A DNA stretch of 64,000 bases from NCBI RefSeq assembly GCF_003573695.1, contig NC_039363.1, positions 164,812,747-164,876,746 of the forward strand, read 5' to 3'. Below are positions 34,712-47,328 of this stretch, piece by piece. The position numbers were made by a program, and so were the translations under genes. The stretch is from Papaver somniferum. Lineage: Eukaryota; Streptophyta; Magnoliopsida; Ranunculales; Papaveraceae. The notes under the pieces are model-generated. The model was given only the letters and a program-made list of their open reading frames with translations. It had not been told where the DNA came from and ran no database searches. Each line of letters starts with the position of its first letter. Positions within the stretch are counted from its first letter, which is position 1.

Positions 34712-35354
34712 AAAATTCATTAATTTAATTTTTATCTACTTAAATTAAAATTAAATAAGGTTTGTTTAGTCATTACAAAATTATTTTAGATAAGGGATTT
34801 TTGGTGACCCATTTTATTCCTATTAGGTGACGCCCCTCTTATGGAATGTGACGCCCCAATAATAGCCTTCTTTATAAGGTTAGTAAGGTAATAACACAAA
34901 TACAATTATAGAAATATTAATATGTTGAGTCAACGGTTTGACTTGACAGTCTCTGACTGGTCAATGCACTAACCCTTAATATTTCAAATGTTGGGTACCA
35001 AAGCTAGGTGTTGGACATTTGTTGGGTACCAAATGTTAAATAACCCCAAATTTAATCAACAAAAAAAGAATAATAACAATCTTTGATTTGGATTTGCACT
35101 TATTTGCTTGATAAAAATTAGGAAACATATTGAGGTAGGTTTGGATATATCTGTTACATAATTGAAGAAATTAGGTAAATATTGTAAATTTGGGTGTGAA
35201 CTGTAAAGATGATTTAGGATTATGATTTAATTGCGGGTTTGGGTAGGTCCAAGGATTCAAGGAACGACTAGGTTTCTCCATGGCTCTTGATGCCATGACA
35301 GATAAAGTTGTATTTTATTGATCGTATTTGGATAAGAGAGAGGATTGTCCTTAT
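34712..35354. other. Intergenic DNA between two solo LTRs
   Basis: No gene. It contains two dispersed repeat fragments found inverted elsewhere: 34828-34882 (with 18823-18880) and 34920-35040 (with 15958-16090). The second includes TTTCAAATGTTGGGTACCAA. Confidence 0.5.
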
Positions 35355-35795
35355 ATAGGTATTGATGATGGTTTTTAGCTTAGGGTTAAAATCATAAAAC
35401 CTTACATCTGATGTGATGTCACTCTGCAAGGAAACGGTGCCGTGAGTGCTAACCTCTCCACCGACATATTTATTGAGCCATTCAACATATTTACATGAAA
35501 TTTATCCAGACTGGCGAATGTAGCAACCATCCCAGATGTTCTGTAAATTTCGGCGCCTCGCCTATATTCACTTAATATAAGTTCCTTTGAATGCCTTCTA
35601 TGCTATGTTCTTCGGCTGAACTCTTAATGTTGATAAGGCATGACGATTTGTGTTCACTCGCAGCAGAGTAGCACGAATCTCCAAGTATCAAGGATAAGGT
35701 CTTTGCATAAGGTATTCAAATCAGAAAAGCATGATGCTATCTGGCAATGGACTTAAAAGAACTTTGTTTCAACACATAGAATTCAATCAGTTGTC

Positions 35796-35948
35796 CTTAC
35801 TAACTTGCAAAAGTTAGGGTTTCGCGCCTCGCGCAATATACCAGACCTTACTAACTTGCAGAAGTTAGGGTTTCGCGCCTCGCGCAATATACCAGACCTT
35901 ACTAACTTGCAGAAGTTAGGGTTTCGCGCCTCCCGCAGTATACCAGAC
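35796..35948. repeat. Three 51-bp direct repeats in solo LTR 2
   Basis: Units contain CCTTACTAACTTGCA, AGTTAGGGTTTCGCGCCTC and GCAATATACCAGA, nearly identical to each other, with a 51-base period. They are not seen in the other copies of the family. Confidence 0.8.
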
Positions 35949-36529
35949 CTTGCTTGTCAAAACTAAGCCTAGGAAAACTAGGTAATTAATCCGCCATGGA
36001 TTAGAAGGTGCAAAACCTCGCCCAGAATCAGAAATACAGGGAACCGCAGCAGCAAAGGGAGGCGTGGCCATGCCATAGGCCAGCTGGCGCCACTTTCCAT
36101 TGGCCACGCCCCATCCTAATCCGTCCCTATTTCCCTCGACCAATCAGGTCTCTTTAAACTCGCCACGCGCACATAAATTATGGTTCGGCCCATGCTTGGC
36201 CCGCCCTCTTTTAATCGACCAATCAGGTCGCTCTAAAGCTGCCACACTCTCACCAGAAGCATAGCCGCGCCTTATGTTTGGCCGACCCCCTTTTCATGGC
36301 CAACCAAGTTGCTTTAAATTTTCCACCATACATTAAAGTCCAAACGCGCCCAGCCGCGCCAACATATTGATCGGCATGCCAGCATGCCACTCTACTGCGG
36401 TAACATGCCAACATGCCACTCTGTCGCGGTAATATGCCACTTCGTGGCAACCTGCCATAAATAGCCACCACACGGCAATCCCTACTCCCGTGGAGTTTCC
36501 ACACTACGGCGTCTCCATAGTTCCTTTGG

Positions 36530-36765
36530 CATAGCCAGACGCGCATACAAGGCACACATGCCAAACGCGCATGCCAAAACATGTCAGACGCGCATAAATG
36601 GCGCACATGCCAAACGCGCATGCCAAAACATGCCAGATGCGCATCCAAGGCACATATGCCAAAACATACCAGACGCGCATAAAAGGCGCACATGCCAAAC
36701 GCGCATGCCAAAACATGCCAGACGCGCATCCAAGGCGCACATGCCAAACGGAAGGTAGTCATAAT
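36530..36765. repeat. Short-period tandem array in solo LTR 2
   Basis: CAAACGCGCATGCCAAAACATGCCA and related pieces (positions 36560-36745) recur with mixed spacing of about 34 and 49 bases. It occupies the place of the 37-bp and 69-bp arrays in the sister LTRs. Confidence 0.75.
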
Positions 36766-38169
36766 CAACGACTACCCTTCCTCCTGAGATGCAATATCAG
36801 CCGTCCAAGTTTGCCACCAAACTGAAAGACTTGTGGCAACTTTTAGGCGACGATGCAAATTCTTTGGCCACAACGCCAAACCTTGGCTGTGCCGCCAAAC
36901 CCTAATTTGGCTACGGTGCCAATTCTTTGGTCACGACACCAAACCCTAATTTGGCTACGATGCCAATTCTTTGTCCACGGAACCAAACCCTAAATTGGCC
37001 ACGACACCAAATCCCATCTTGGCCATGCCTCCATGTCACAAGCGCAACTATGCCACCTCGGGCCCACAACATCCCTCTTGAATTCTTCCTGAAATATATT
37101 GTCAGGCTGTTTTCACCTCCCATACGAGCTCAAAACCAAAAATTCCCTCGTGGGGAGATAGGAAATTCTTTTCCAACCGTAATGAAGGGGCGGACCGTCA
37201 AAATAAGAGTTCGTACGAGAATTCTACAACGATTTTAGTAAGGGGCGCTAATTAGGGTTTCGGCATGCCAAACCCTAAACAGACAAAGTTGTCAGGCGCT
37301 AACAGAAGGTAGCCATAATCAACGGTTACCCTTCCTCATGAGATGCAATCTCAGCCATCCAAATTCACCACCGAGTTGGCAGGCATGTGGCAAGTTGCAG
37401 GCGACCGGCCAAGACGAGCCAAATAGCATCACATGCTATTTTTCTACGGCAAGCCTCTCAATTCTTAACTTGCCACACGTAGCAAAGTGCTTCATGTTTT
37501 CCATGAAAACACTCGAGACATCAAAACATGTCATAAACTAGGGGATACTCATCAGGGTATTGGTCTGGCGGTTTACAGCGTGCGGCGTGCAATACGCCTG
37601 TTACAAGAAAGTGTTATAAAGTAGGGCGGTTAGTAATGGCAAGAAGTAATGGTGAAAACGTATCCTTCATTATGGAAACATCAATTCCAGGCGTTACCCG
37701 TTACTCCTTTCTTCCATTACTCAAACGTTTCCGCTTCTACGAGACCAGGGTACGTTTTATTGCGACGTGTATAAATAGGTCTCACTTATTTCCACCAAAA
37801 AACAAGTTTTGGTCGGAGAACAACACTGTATTCAAAAATCACCTGAAATCACCTGGTAGATTTCCATTCTTCTAGCCATCTCTACTTTCTGATATAAGTC
37901 GTAAAACAACCACATCTTCAGAATCAACTATTCTAGTCTCAACACTTCCTTCGCTTCCCTCCCTAAGACCAACCCTTCTCCTTCACTTTGTGACCGAAGC
38001 AAGTATGGAACGGCCATTTCTTAGTTTAGGCCGGATTTGTAGAGATTGATCTCTCGAATCAATAGTACTCCCGTGCAGTACATTGTTTAGGGTTTAGACT
38101 CGTTTCCCACACACACACACACGAATTTACCGAAATCGGCAGAAACCGTTTTCACCCATAAACAATAGG

Positions 38170-39528
38170 TAAAGAACCCTAATATGTAAGAAGCAAATAT
38201 AAAGTAACACCCCTATTACACTTCAAACTAAAATAGTAAATAAGAGAAAGATATTTACTCTAACAATATTGTATGGATATTTCTCTCGTTGGGTGCTGAG
38301 ACCTGCTGACCCAGTGAGGTACTTTCACTACTAGCGATTTGAAACGTTCAAAATTAACATCAAGTTGTTGTTGGGGTTTGAGCTTTAGATCATATTTAGG
38401 CCAGTGTATAGATCTCCTAGAAGGCCAAAACATATTCGTACAGATAATCAGAAGACGTTTAAGAACCGGGGCCTTTTTACGGAAGAATTACAAGAAATAT
38501 ATGAAGTTTTTGTAGGCTTATCGTCTATTGCACGTTCCATTTTACACCCCTATTCAAGAAGGCTCTAGAAATTTCTCTCAATCAATATCAAACCTCAAAT
38601 TGTATCAATTATCGTATGTGATTGTACATTACCGATTGATGTTCAATTTCATGTTTCATGGATTTTGATTTTGAAACGGAGTTGGAAGAATTGTGCCCAT
38701 AGAAAGTACATATGCAAATGCAATCACCAAGAACAATCATTTTTATTGGAAACCATAACCCTCCAAATTATGCCCCAGATTGCAATTAAAGTTCTCAAAA
38801 AAGAAAAAAAATAGTGTCTCTATTATTATTACAATTTTATTCTATTTAAACATAATATTACGAAAAACACAATGAATGTCTAGGGATCTGCGTTTCCTCC
38901 CCAATAAAGATTTCTAATTTGCATTACCTTCCCAATCAAATAGATATAGATTAATGTTTCGTCCCATCGTCAAGTAATCCATCCAAACCTCGGTTAGTTG
39001 AGTCAGCACTTGTGCTCCCATGGATAAAATTGTAAACGTGTTTCATGCGCTACCCAAAATACCCTAAAATAAAAACAAACTAGATTGCATGCATGTGAAA
39101 GGTCCAAGATAAACAATCTGGACGATCAGATGTCGTCCAAAATTGTGTTGGTTCAATAATGATCACTTTTTATTCATCCTTCTTTTTTGATCTATATATA
39201 TAAAGAAGAAGATCGATTAACATAACATCAATTTTTTTTTCTGAAAGTGCACCAGTGAAGAAGGTAACTAAACTTATAAATGCAAATCTTAGAGGATTCA
39301 TCACCAATCTCTACCAGCAAGATAAGTAATTCCACCATTAGGGGAGGAAATGCAAATTTATATATCTACAGTAGGTTGGAATTCATATATTTACAATGAG
39401 GAGATAACAGTGATAAAATTTTATATTTTCAATGTACAGATGCATCTGTCAAATTCGCAAATCATCTTCACTTTCAGCCATGAATTATCCATACATATAT
39501 TCAAAATGAAGATAATATGATGGTATGC
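38170..39528. other. Unassigned DNA left of the plant mobile domain element
   Basis: No gene is recognised. If the zinc-knuckle remnant at 50631 belonged to a gene split by the insertion at 39534, its upstream exons or intron should lie here. I could not identify them. There is AT-rich sequence with a TATATATA run at 39194. Confidence 0.4.
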
Positions 39529-40329
39529 ACAGGTGTTTGAGGGTGAAAACAGTTTCTGCTGATTTTGGTAATTTCGAGTGTGTGGGTGAGAAACGAGTCT
39601 AAACCCTAAACAATGTACTGCAAGGGAGTACTTTGATTCGAGAGATCAATCTGTACAAATCCGTCCTAAACTAAGAAACGGTCGTTCCAGACTTGCTTCG
39701 GTCACAAAGTTAAGGAGAAGGGTTGGTCTAGGGAGGGAAGCGGAGAGAGTGTTGAGACCAGAATAGTTGATTCGGTAAGAGTAGTTGTTTGACGACTTGT
39801 ATCAGAAAGTGGAAAGCTAACATATGGGAAAGCTAACAAGTGATTTCTGAGTATTGTACTCTCCTGACCAAAACTTGTCTTTGGTGGAAATAGGTGAGAC
39901 CTATTTATACAAGTCGCAAGGAAATGTACCCTGGTCTCGTAAGAAGTGGAAACGGTTGAGTAAATGAAAGAAAATGGTAACGAGTAACGCCCGGAGTTGA
40001 GGTTTCCATAATGAAGGAACGTTTCACCATTACTTCTTGTATTTACTAATCGTCTTACCCTTATGAAACTTTCCTGTAACGGGCGTAGTGTACGCCGCAC
40101 GCTATAAACCGCCAGACCAATACCCTGATGAGCATCCCCCAGTTTATGACATGTTTTGATGTCTCGAGTGATTTCGTGGAAAACGTGTATCATGTTTCTA
40201 CGTGTGGCGTGGCCAAAGGATTTGGCGTTTGTATCCAAGTTGGTGTCGTGACCAAAGAATAGCCATCATAGCCAGGTTGGTGCCGTGACCAAAAGTTAGC
40301 ATCGCAGCCAAGACATTACCACGAATCGT

Positions 40330-41560
40330 TTGGTGGCAGGTTTGCACGGATGAAATCTGTATCTCAAGAGGAAGGGTAGCCGTATATTGTTGCAACCCTT
40401 CATTTGGCAACCAGCAACATGGTTGCAACACTTGCATGCTCTTGGCACGACCAAATTAGGGGTTTGGCCTCGTGGCCAAGAGATTGCCACAAATCATTTG
40501 GTGGCAAGTTTGTATGGCTGAGATTCTTATCTCAAGAGGAAGGGTGGCCATTGATTGTTGCAACCCTTCGTTTGCAACTAGTGTCAAGGTTTAGGCGCGG
40601 CCGAGCTAGGATTTTGGCGTAGTTTAGGCGCTGCCAAAACTAGGGTTTTGGCATAGTTTAGGTGCGGCCAAAATTAGTCCTAAGCATTGGGCCAAAAGTT
40701 CCCACACGTTCGGAGGCAAGCTTGTACGGTTGAGATTTGCATCTCAGGAGGAACGGTGGTCGTTGATTGTTGTAACCCTTCTTTTGGCAGCCAGCGGCAT
40801 GTGGTAGAGCCGGCATGGCTTTGGCATCTTTTAGGCGCGGTCAAAATTAGGGTTTTGGAAAAACCGTGATGTTTGGCCTTGGGCCGGAAGTTTCCATGCG
40901 TTAGGTGGCGAACTTGGACAGATGAGATCTGCATCTCAGATGGAAGGGTATCCGTTGATTGCTGCAACCTTTCGTTTGGCAGCCAGCGGCATGTGGTAGG
41001 GCTGGCATGGCTTTGGCATATTTTAGGCGTGGCTAAAATTAGGATTTTGGAAAAACCGTGATGTTTGGCCTTGGTCCGAAATTTTCCATGCGTTAGGTAG
41101 CGAACTTGGACGGCTGAGATCATCATCTCAGATGGAAGGGTAGCCATTGATTGTTGCAACCCTTCGTTTGGCATCCAGCGACATGTGGTAAGGCCGGCAT
41201 GGCTTTGGCATATTTTAGGCGCGGCCAAAATTAGAGTTTTGGCAAAACCGTGATGTTTGGCCTTGGGCTGGAAGTTGCCATGCGTTAGGTGGCAAACTTG
41301 GACGGCAGAGATCTGCATCTCAGATGGAAGGGTAGCCGTTGATTGTTGCAACTCTTCGTTTTGCAGCCAGCGGCATGGTAGGGCCGGCATGGCTTTGGCA
41401 TATTTTAAGCGCAGCCAAAATTAAGGTTTTGGCAAAACCATGATGTTTGGCCTTGGGCCGGAAGTTGCCATGCGTTAGGTGGCGAACTTGGACGGATGAT
41501 ATCTGCAACTCAGACGGAAGGGTGGCCGTTGATTGTTGCAACCCTTCGTTTGGCAGCCAG
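40330..41560. repeat. 192-bp tandem units in the left LTR
   Basis: Landmark GAGATCTGCATCTCAG recurs at 40731, 40925, 41117, 41309 and 41500 (the last two variants), a spacing of 191-194. Each unit also carries GGCAGCCAGCGGCATGTGGT and AAAATTAGGGTTTTGG. As 192 is a multiple of three, similar 62-codon frames recur; they are not genes. Confidence 0.85.
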
Positions 41561-41579
41561 CGGCATGTGGTATGGTCGG

Positions 41580-43300
41580 TATGGCTTAGGCGCGAAGATG
41601 TGGCTGGCACGGTATGCCATTGGCACTATGGTGCGGCTGGCATAGTTGGCATGCCTTGGCGCGGAGATGTGGCTGGCATGGTATGCCATTGGAACTGTGG
41701 TGCGGCTGGCATGGTTGGCATACCTTGGCGTGGAGATGTGGCTGGCATGGTATGCCATTGGCACTGTGGTGCAACTTGCATGGTTGGCATGCCTTAGCGC
41801 GGAGATGTGGCTGGCATGGTATGCCATTGGCACTGTAATACGGCTGTCATGGTTGGCATTCCTTGGCACGGAGATGTGGCTGGCATGGCATGCCATTGAC
41901 ACTGTGGTGCAGCTGGCATGGTTTTCATGCCTTGGTGTGGAGATATGTCTGGCATGGTATGCCATTGGCAATGTGGTGCGGCTGGCATGGTTGGCATGCC
42001 TTGGCGCGGAGATATGGCTGGCATGGTATGCCATTGGCACTGTGGTGCGGCTGGCATGGTTGGAATGCCTTGGCACGGAGATGTAGCTGGCATGGCATGC
42101 CATTGGCACCGTGCATGGTTGGAATGCCTTGGCGCGGAGATGTGGCTGGAATGGTATGCCATTGGCACTGTAGTGAGGCTGGCATGGTTGGCATGCCTTG
42201 GCACCGAGATATGGCTGGCATGGTTTGACATTGGCACTGTGGTGCGGCTGGCATGTTTGGCATGCCTTGGCGCGAAGATATCGCTAGCATGGCATGCCAT
42301 TGGCACCGTGCATGGTTGGCATGTTTTGGCGCGGAGATGTGGCTGGAATGGTATGCCATTGGCACTATGGTTCGGCTGGCATGGTTGGCATGCCTTGGCG
42401 CGGAGATGTGGCTGGCATGGCATGCAATTGGCACGGTGGTGCGGCTGACATGGTTGGAATTCCTTGGCACGAAGATGTGGCTGGCATGGCATGCCATTGA
42501 CACCATGGTGCGGCTGTCATGGTTTTCATGCCTTGGCGCGGAGATGTGTCTTGCATGGTATGTCATTGGCACTGTGGTGCGGCTGGAATGGTTGGCATGC
42601 CTTGGCGCGGAGATATAGCTGGCATGGTATGCCATTGGCACTATGGTGCGACTGGCATGGTTGGCATGCGTTGGCGCGGAGATGTGGCTGGCATGGCATG
42701 TCATTGGCACCGTGCATGGTTGGAATGCCTTGCCGCGAAGATGTGGCTGGAATGGTATGCCATTGGCACTTTAGTGCGGCTGACATGGTTGGCATGCCTT
42801 GGCACGGAGATATGGCTCACATGGTTTTCCATTGGGACTGTGGTGCGACTGGCATGGTTGGCATGCCTTGGCGCGAAGATGTGGCTAGCATGGCATGCCA
42901 TTGGCACCGTGCATGGTTGGCATGTTTTGGCGCGGAGATGTGGTTGTAATGGTATGACATTGGCACTGTTGTGCGGCTGGCATGGTTGGCATTCCTTGGC
43001 GCGGAGATGTGGCTGGCATGGCATGCCATTGGCACGGTGGTGCGGATGGCATGGTTGGCATGCCTTGGAACGAAGATGTGGCTGGCATGGCATGCCGTTG
43101 GCACGGTGGTGAGGCTGGCATGGTTGGAATGCCTTGGCGCGGAGATGTGGCTGGCATGATATGCCATTGGCACTGTGGTGCGGCTGGCATGGTTTGCATG
43201 CCTTGGCGCGGAGATGTGGCTGGAATGGCATGCCATTGGCACGGTGGTGCGACTGGCATGGTTGGAATGCCTTGGCGCGGAGATGTTGCCAGTCAGTATT
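41580..43300. repeat. 69-bp tandem array in the left LTR, about 25 units
   Basis: The unit contains GGCATGCCTTGGCGCGGAGA, TGTGGCTGGCATGGTATGCC and ATTGGCACTGTGGTGCGGCT. Spacing is exactly 69 at 41645-41714 and is kept through most of the array; some units lack about 15 bases (CACCGTGCATGG variant). Being 23 codons long, it keeps all frames open on both strands. Confidence 0.9.
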
Positions 43301-43463
43301 GAGGGTTCTGCCGTGGAATATAACGTATACAAAAAAAAGGTACCCTAGTAATTTTTACATAGGCATGTTGAATGATTCAATAAATGTGCTAGTAGTCGTG
43401 GTGACGTCTTGTCAGATGTAAGGTTTTACGATTTTAACCCTAAGCTAAAAACCACCATCAACA

Positions 43464-43479
43464 TTAAGTCTCCTGCTTA
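43464..43479 (-). promoter_or_regulatory. Polypurine tract candidate of the minus-oriented element
   Basis: On the minus strand TAAGCAGGAGACTTAA directly precedes the 3' LTR start, as expected for plus-strand priming. Confidence 0.5.
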
Positions 43480-44568
43480 GCTTGGAACAGGAGCATTATT
43501 GCGAGGTAAGCATAAGATGGTGATAAGAAAGGACAAAATCGAAATGGAAAGTCATAAAAAGATGATCAGGAAGATCCGTTTAACCTTTTTTGGGAGTTTT
43601 CTAAGAATCCGTGATTCTTGTGTTGACGGCCTTGCGTAAATCATGCCCGTGGTGTTGTTGGCTAGACCGTGAGAATGGTAGGGGCAGTTGCTGGCTGAGA
43701 TGCGGAATGTTGGCTTGGTATGGCGATCGCTCGGAATGGCATGGACTCTTGGCACGGTGCCAGCATGGCATGGCGCGGACTATTGGGCACCGTGAGGCAA
43801 GCCATGGCGCGGAATGTTTGGGCACCGTGAGGCAAGGCATGCGTGGACTTTTGGGCACCGTGAGACTTGTTTCTTGCGGGCCCAATTGCCTTTTCCCATT
43901 CGTGGTTCAAATAAAGAATCCTTTCCTTATTCAAATTCCAAAAGTGTCACGTCTATAACAGGGGTTGCTCTCCCTTTTATTTTGTACCCTGTCCTTGTGC
44001 TAAAGGCAGAGTGGTATCAATAAAGCGAGCAAGCATTCCAGGTATGTAGTCCAGGGTTTCTCCTTCAATTTCTTTCCTTTTTTTTATTGACGCAAACCCT
44101 ATCCATAGGTATATCTTCTATGAACTTGTAGAAATATTTTAGCGTGAACACCACAATAGCGTTAAACACCTTAATTATTATTCAATAGTAGGCCTGCACG
44201 GGCAGGCGACTACCACCAATTGCTTTCCCATGAAAACCTAGATTTTAGGGTTTCCCTTTTACTTAGTGTAGCCGTGTGTATAATTTCCGTGGTGGAGCGT
44301 GCTTTCTTGGCCGGGCGCGTACTTTCCACTGCGAGGTACGGTTTTGGCAAGGAGTGTGCTTTCCGTGGCTACGTAGGGTTCGCTAGTTTCCATTTCTTCG
44401 GTTATGTTTGTTATGACTTGTGGTTGAAAATAGAGTGGCTTGCAACCGAAATGAATTCTTTATTGCTGATAAAGTAATCTTCGTGCACCCTCCTTCCAGT
44501 AGTAATTTTTTTTATACCCATTTTTTTTGTAGTTGAAAGCGTAAGTAGCTTAAGAAGGTTTCGTTAGG
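43480..44568 (+). other. Upstream region of the antisense plant mobile domain gene
   Basis: Contains short frames with no recognised domain (for example 44220-44477) and GGCACCGTGAGGCAAG repeats at about 43790-43865. Likely promoter and leader of the plus-strand gene, but no clear TATA box could be fixed. Confidence 0.4.
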
Positions 44569-47328
44569 ATGTCACCTGAGAAAATCCCTGCCGTGGCTTC
44601 GAAAAATATTGGCAGCTCTAATCCAAACATGGATGATGAATTTTTCACAACGTCCGCCACAGCTAGGAGAAATCATCCTAAGTCCGTGCCCGTCCTCCTG
44701 ATCGGTTCAGGGGGTGAAGGAGACACCCAGTCGGTTCGACCAGGTTGTGTAATACGATTTTTCCTTCAGAGGCAAGAGTATCCTGCTTCTTCCATTGACT
44801 TCAGAATCTGTCAGAGTCCGTTGCTCTCTTTCGACAAGTGGATGCAATTCATGATAAGTCAGGACCGCGTAAAAGAAAATTTGATCAAAGCGCAAATCCT
44901 TGGCGCTATCACAGCTTCTGCGGCGCTTCAAATCAAGAAAGATATCCCGAGCTTAGTGGCTTTCGTCTCTCGATGGTGTCCAGACACTTACACAGCCATA
45001 TGCATGTGGGGTGAAATGACTGTCTCTTTGGAAAGCGTGGTTGTCTTGCTGAACTTCCCATAACAGGGAATCTTGATATCACCTTGTCTTAAGATGAAGA
45101 ACAAATGCACGCTGCTCTCATTGCGAAGTAAAAAGGTTTTGTTCGGAAGGAAAACAAGACGAGGTATTTCTACAGCTGGTGGGTGTGTCAATGGTTCCCA
45201 GATGAGTCGGAGCTAGATCAAAAGAATAGTACGCTTCATGTCGCGGTATTCTTGGTTCTTTGGTTATCCAGGGACATTTTTGATGACGGCTCTAGTAAGA
45301 AGGAAATAAGACAGGGTCTCATTAAGTTTTCCATCAGATTAACGAAAGGTGTTGTTCTCCCCATTGGCGGCTTGTTTCTCGGTTCTCTGTACACACATTT
45401 GGATCATTTGGTTGCGGACATGCGTGCTTCAAACGACTACATGAAAGTGAACTCGTACGTCCATGTTACTTTTCTTCAAGCATGGTTGTGGGAGCATTTC
45501 AAGAAGTGCGCTCCCAAACTGCTGGATTCACTTCCTGAGTCTTGGGGTGGTTCTATGATACTGCGCTGGGTGAACAGGTGCCTAAGATCTGGCTCGAACC
45601 TGGTTGACTTCCTTGACAATCCTACACAATCAACTTTGATCCATGGGCTCCGGTGCACGGATCCATAGTTCAAATAGACACTTTTTCCTCTGTTCCGAAT
45701 ACATTTTTGCTTTCTGAAAAGAATACGAGCATTGGCGAGGTTGTGTTCATGCGAGGTTGCACGTCAGGTTATGTAATGTCTTTATTTCGAGGATCTTGTG
45801 AGGCGGTCTCTTACAACATTGACAGGGCGGCTCGAAATATGGGATTTGACCAAGGGGTCCCTCTCTCTCGTCAGTCGGCTGTTCCAGAAAACTTTTTTCC
45901 AGCTGCTCTTGATGCAAGTGCTCTTGCACCGGGTATAAGTCTTCCCTTCTTGCTTTCGGCAAGAAATCCGACAACAACTTCCAAGTATAACATATTCTTG
46001 CAGGACGAGTTCCTTGCTATTCATGGATTCGTGAGTGACGTAGTGAAGAATACCGGTGGTAAGCCTTCTGCTGCAACTTTAGCAACACATCCATTGTTAA
46101 GGGATCCTTCCTCGCCCAAACGGAAATCTCTTAACACGGACACAGACAGTCCTCAAAAGAAGGAGCGAAGGTCGAAAGATCGCGCGGGTGGTTTTCGACC
46201 AGATTCAACGGCCCTTGTGACTTTCAGTTCTTCCAACGTTCGGGTATGTATTCTTTTTCTTGCCCACTCAGTCGGATTGTACAGTTTTTTTTTGTTACTG
46301 AAAATCTTTCCTTATTCCTTAACCAGGGCGTGAACGCCTTTGCCCAGCTTGCACGTAGTCAGAAAACGGCGGCTCTCGCAATAGAGGGTGGCAATGCTCA
46401 GCCTCAGAGAACGGCGGCTCTCGCGGAAGAGGGTGACAATGCCGAGCCTTCTTGCGGTGAAGAAGAGCTCTAAAAGGAGGAAAACCCGGAATCTATTGAT
46501 GATGAAAATGGCTCTTCGCTGAGTCTTCTTCTAGTCAGTCTGAAAGTGAATCAGTGAGTCTTCCACGTATTCTTCTTCTTCCTTTCTCTTTTTTTTTTTT
46601 TTTGAAAAATGTCTAAACCACGATATCGCAGGGAGAACCCGCTCCTGAAGATGGCCCCTAGGCGGAAAACCGTGGAGATACAGCTTTGTCTCCAACCATG
46701 GCAGCTGCGCCTAGTGGCCCGTAAATGGAGGTCGATCAAGATAAAGATGTTGTTGCGACTCAAGTAGCGGAGAGTGCTCCAGCGACCGCTGGCGCCATTA
46801 TAGTTACGATTCCCTTGTCAGCATCCAGTTCGGTTGCGGGTGCCGTTTTCTCTCCTCCATACTTAGTTCCTTATCCATATCATGTTTTGATCGACGGCTT
46901 CAGCGTGCCATCTAAATACGAGACGTTGTATACCAAAATATGGGAAAGGTATAGACACATTGCCACAACCAGAAAGGTTACTAGTAGGTTTGCGCTGGTC
47001 AAGCGTGTGGAGGAAGCTTTATCTTCGATTTACGACATGTGCAAAGTGATTGGCCATACCGTTTCTGAGGACGTGGTCTCAAGATAGAAGTTCCATCGTG
47101 ATGTGTGTAGACCACAGGTTCAACGTTTCCTGGTTTATTGAAGGTTTATCTGAGATCGAAAGGTTGCAGACCAGGGCGGCTGAAGGATCTTCGGCGGATG
47201 AGCTCGCACAGCAGGAGGCGGAAATCGAAAGGTTTTCCACGGAGCTGAAGCTGAAACGGGCGGCTCTCGAAAGCACGAAGGAGGCTTTCTCCAAGAAGAG
47301 CGAGCCATTACTAGATGGTTTTCCTTGA
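44569..47328 (+). pseudogene. Plant mobile domain (PMD) gene, intron-containing, disrupted
   Basis: From ATG at 44569 the protein shows the PMD pattern: RWCPDTYTAICMWGEMTVSL then VVVLLNFP, RYFYSWW-type and FLVLWLSRDIF motifs, and GGLFLGSLYTHLDHL near 45370. A later region has charged sequence with a putative nuclear signal (KKERRSKDR at about 46165). An in-phase intron runs from GTATGT at 46244 to CAG at 46326. Downstream, 46725-47087 and 47050-47328 encode the C-terminal helical part (YTKIWERYRHIATT, then SADELAQQEAEIERF, coiled-coil-like) typical of transposon-borne PMD proteins. Lesions: frameshift near 45060, TAA at 45129, frame change near 45666, stop at 46471-46473, shift near 47085. 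PMD proteins are plant-specific and found in host genes (MAIN-like) and in transposons; their biochemical role is unclear. It is antisense to the host LTR element. Confidence 0.8.
46244..46326 (+). other. Intron in the PMD gene
   Basis: GTATGT donor after an Arg codon, a T-rich 83-base interior and an AACCAG acceptor; removal keeps the reading phase on both sides. Confidence 0.65.

Larger units (their letters stand above)
35360..38164 (+). mobile_element. Solo LTR 2 of the satellite-rich LTR family, plus orientation
   Basis: It starts TATTGATGATGGTTTTTAGC (the expected TG mutated to TA) and ends CACCCATAAACA. It is flanked by ATAGG at 35355-35359 and 38165-38169. TATA box TATAAATAGG is at 37770. 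Sequence from 37550 to 38164 aligns with the inverse of 39534-40150 and 47923-48500. There is no internal domain, so it is a solo LTR. Confidence 0.9.
39534..43463 (-). repeat. LTR (3' LTR in element orientation), 3.93 kb
   Basis: Made of a conserved promoter/leader part (39534-40200), about six 192-bp units (40330-41560) and a long 69-bp array (41580-43300). The end is CCATCAACA. It is 1.2 kb longer than its partner, almost entirely because of the 69-bp array. Confidence 0.9.

Noticed and set aside
36250..36840. Minus-strand frame of 172 codons with repeated Cys-Ala-Phe-Gly-Met
   Set aside because: It follows the short tandem array of solo LTR 2 (36530-36765).
40680..41610. Repeated 60-codon frames that could look like a tandem gene family
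   Set aside because: They recur with the 192-bp LTR unit on both strands and have no protein-like features.
41580..43300. CRISPR-like regular repeats
   Set aside because: Repeats are contiguous without unique spacers, in plant retrotransposon LTRs.
41447..43332. Overlapping open frames of 60-260 codons with a 23-residue period
   Set aside because: The 69-bp array is a multiple of three and stop-poor on both strands. All frames are by-products of the satellite.
44011..44030. TGGTATCA resembling a tRNA-Met primer-binding site
   Set aside because: It lies about 550 bases from the LTR end, and the orientation evidence places the primer site at the other LTR.
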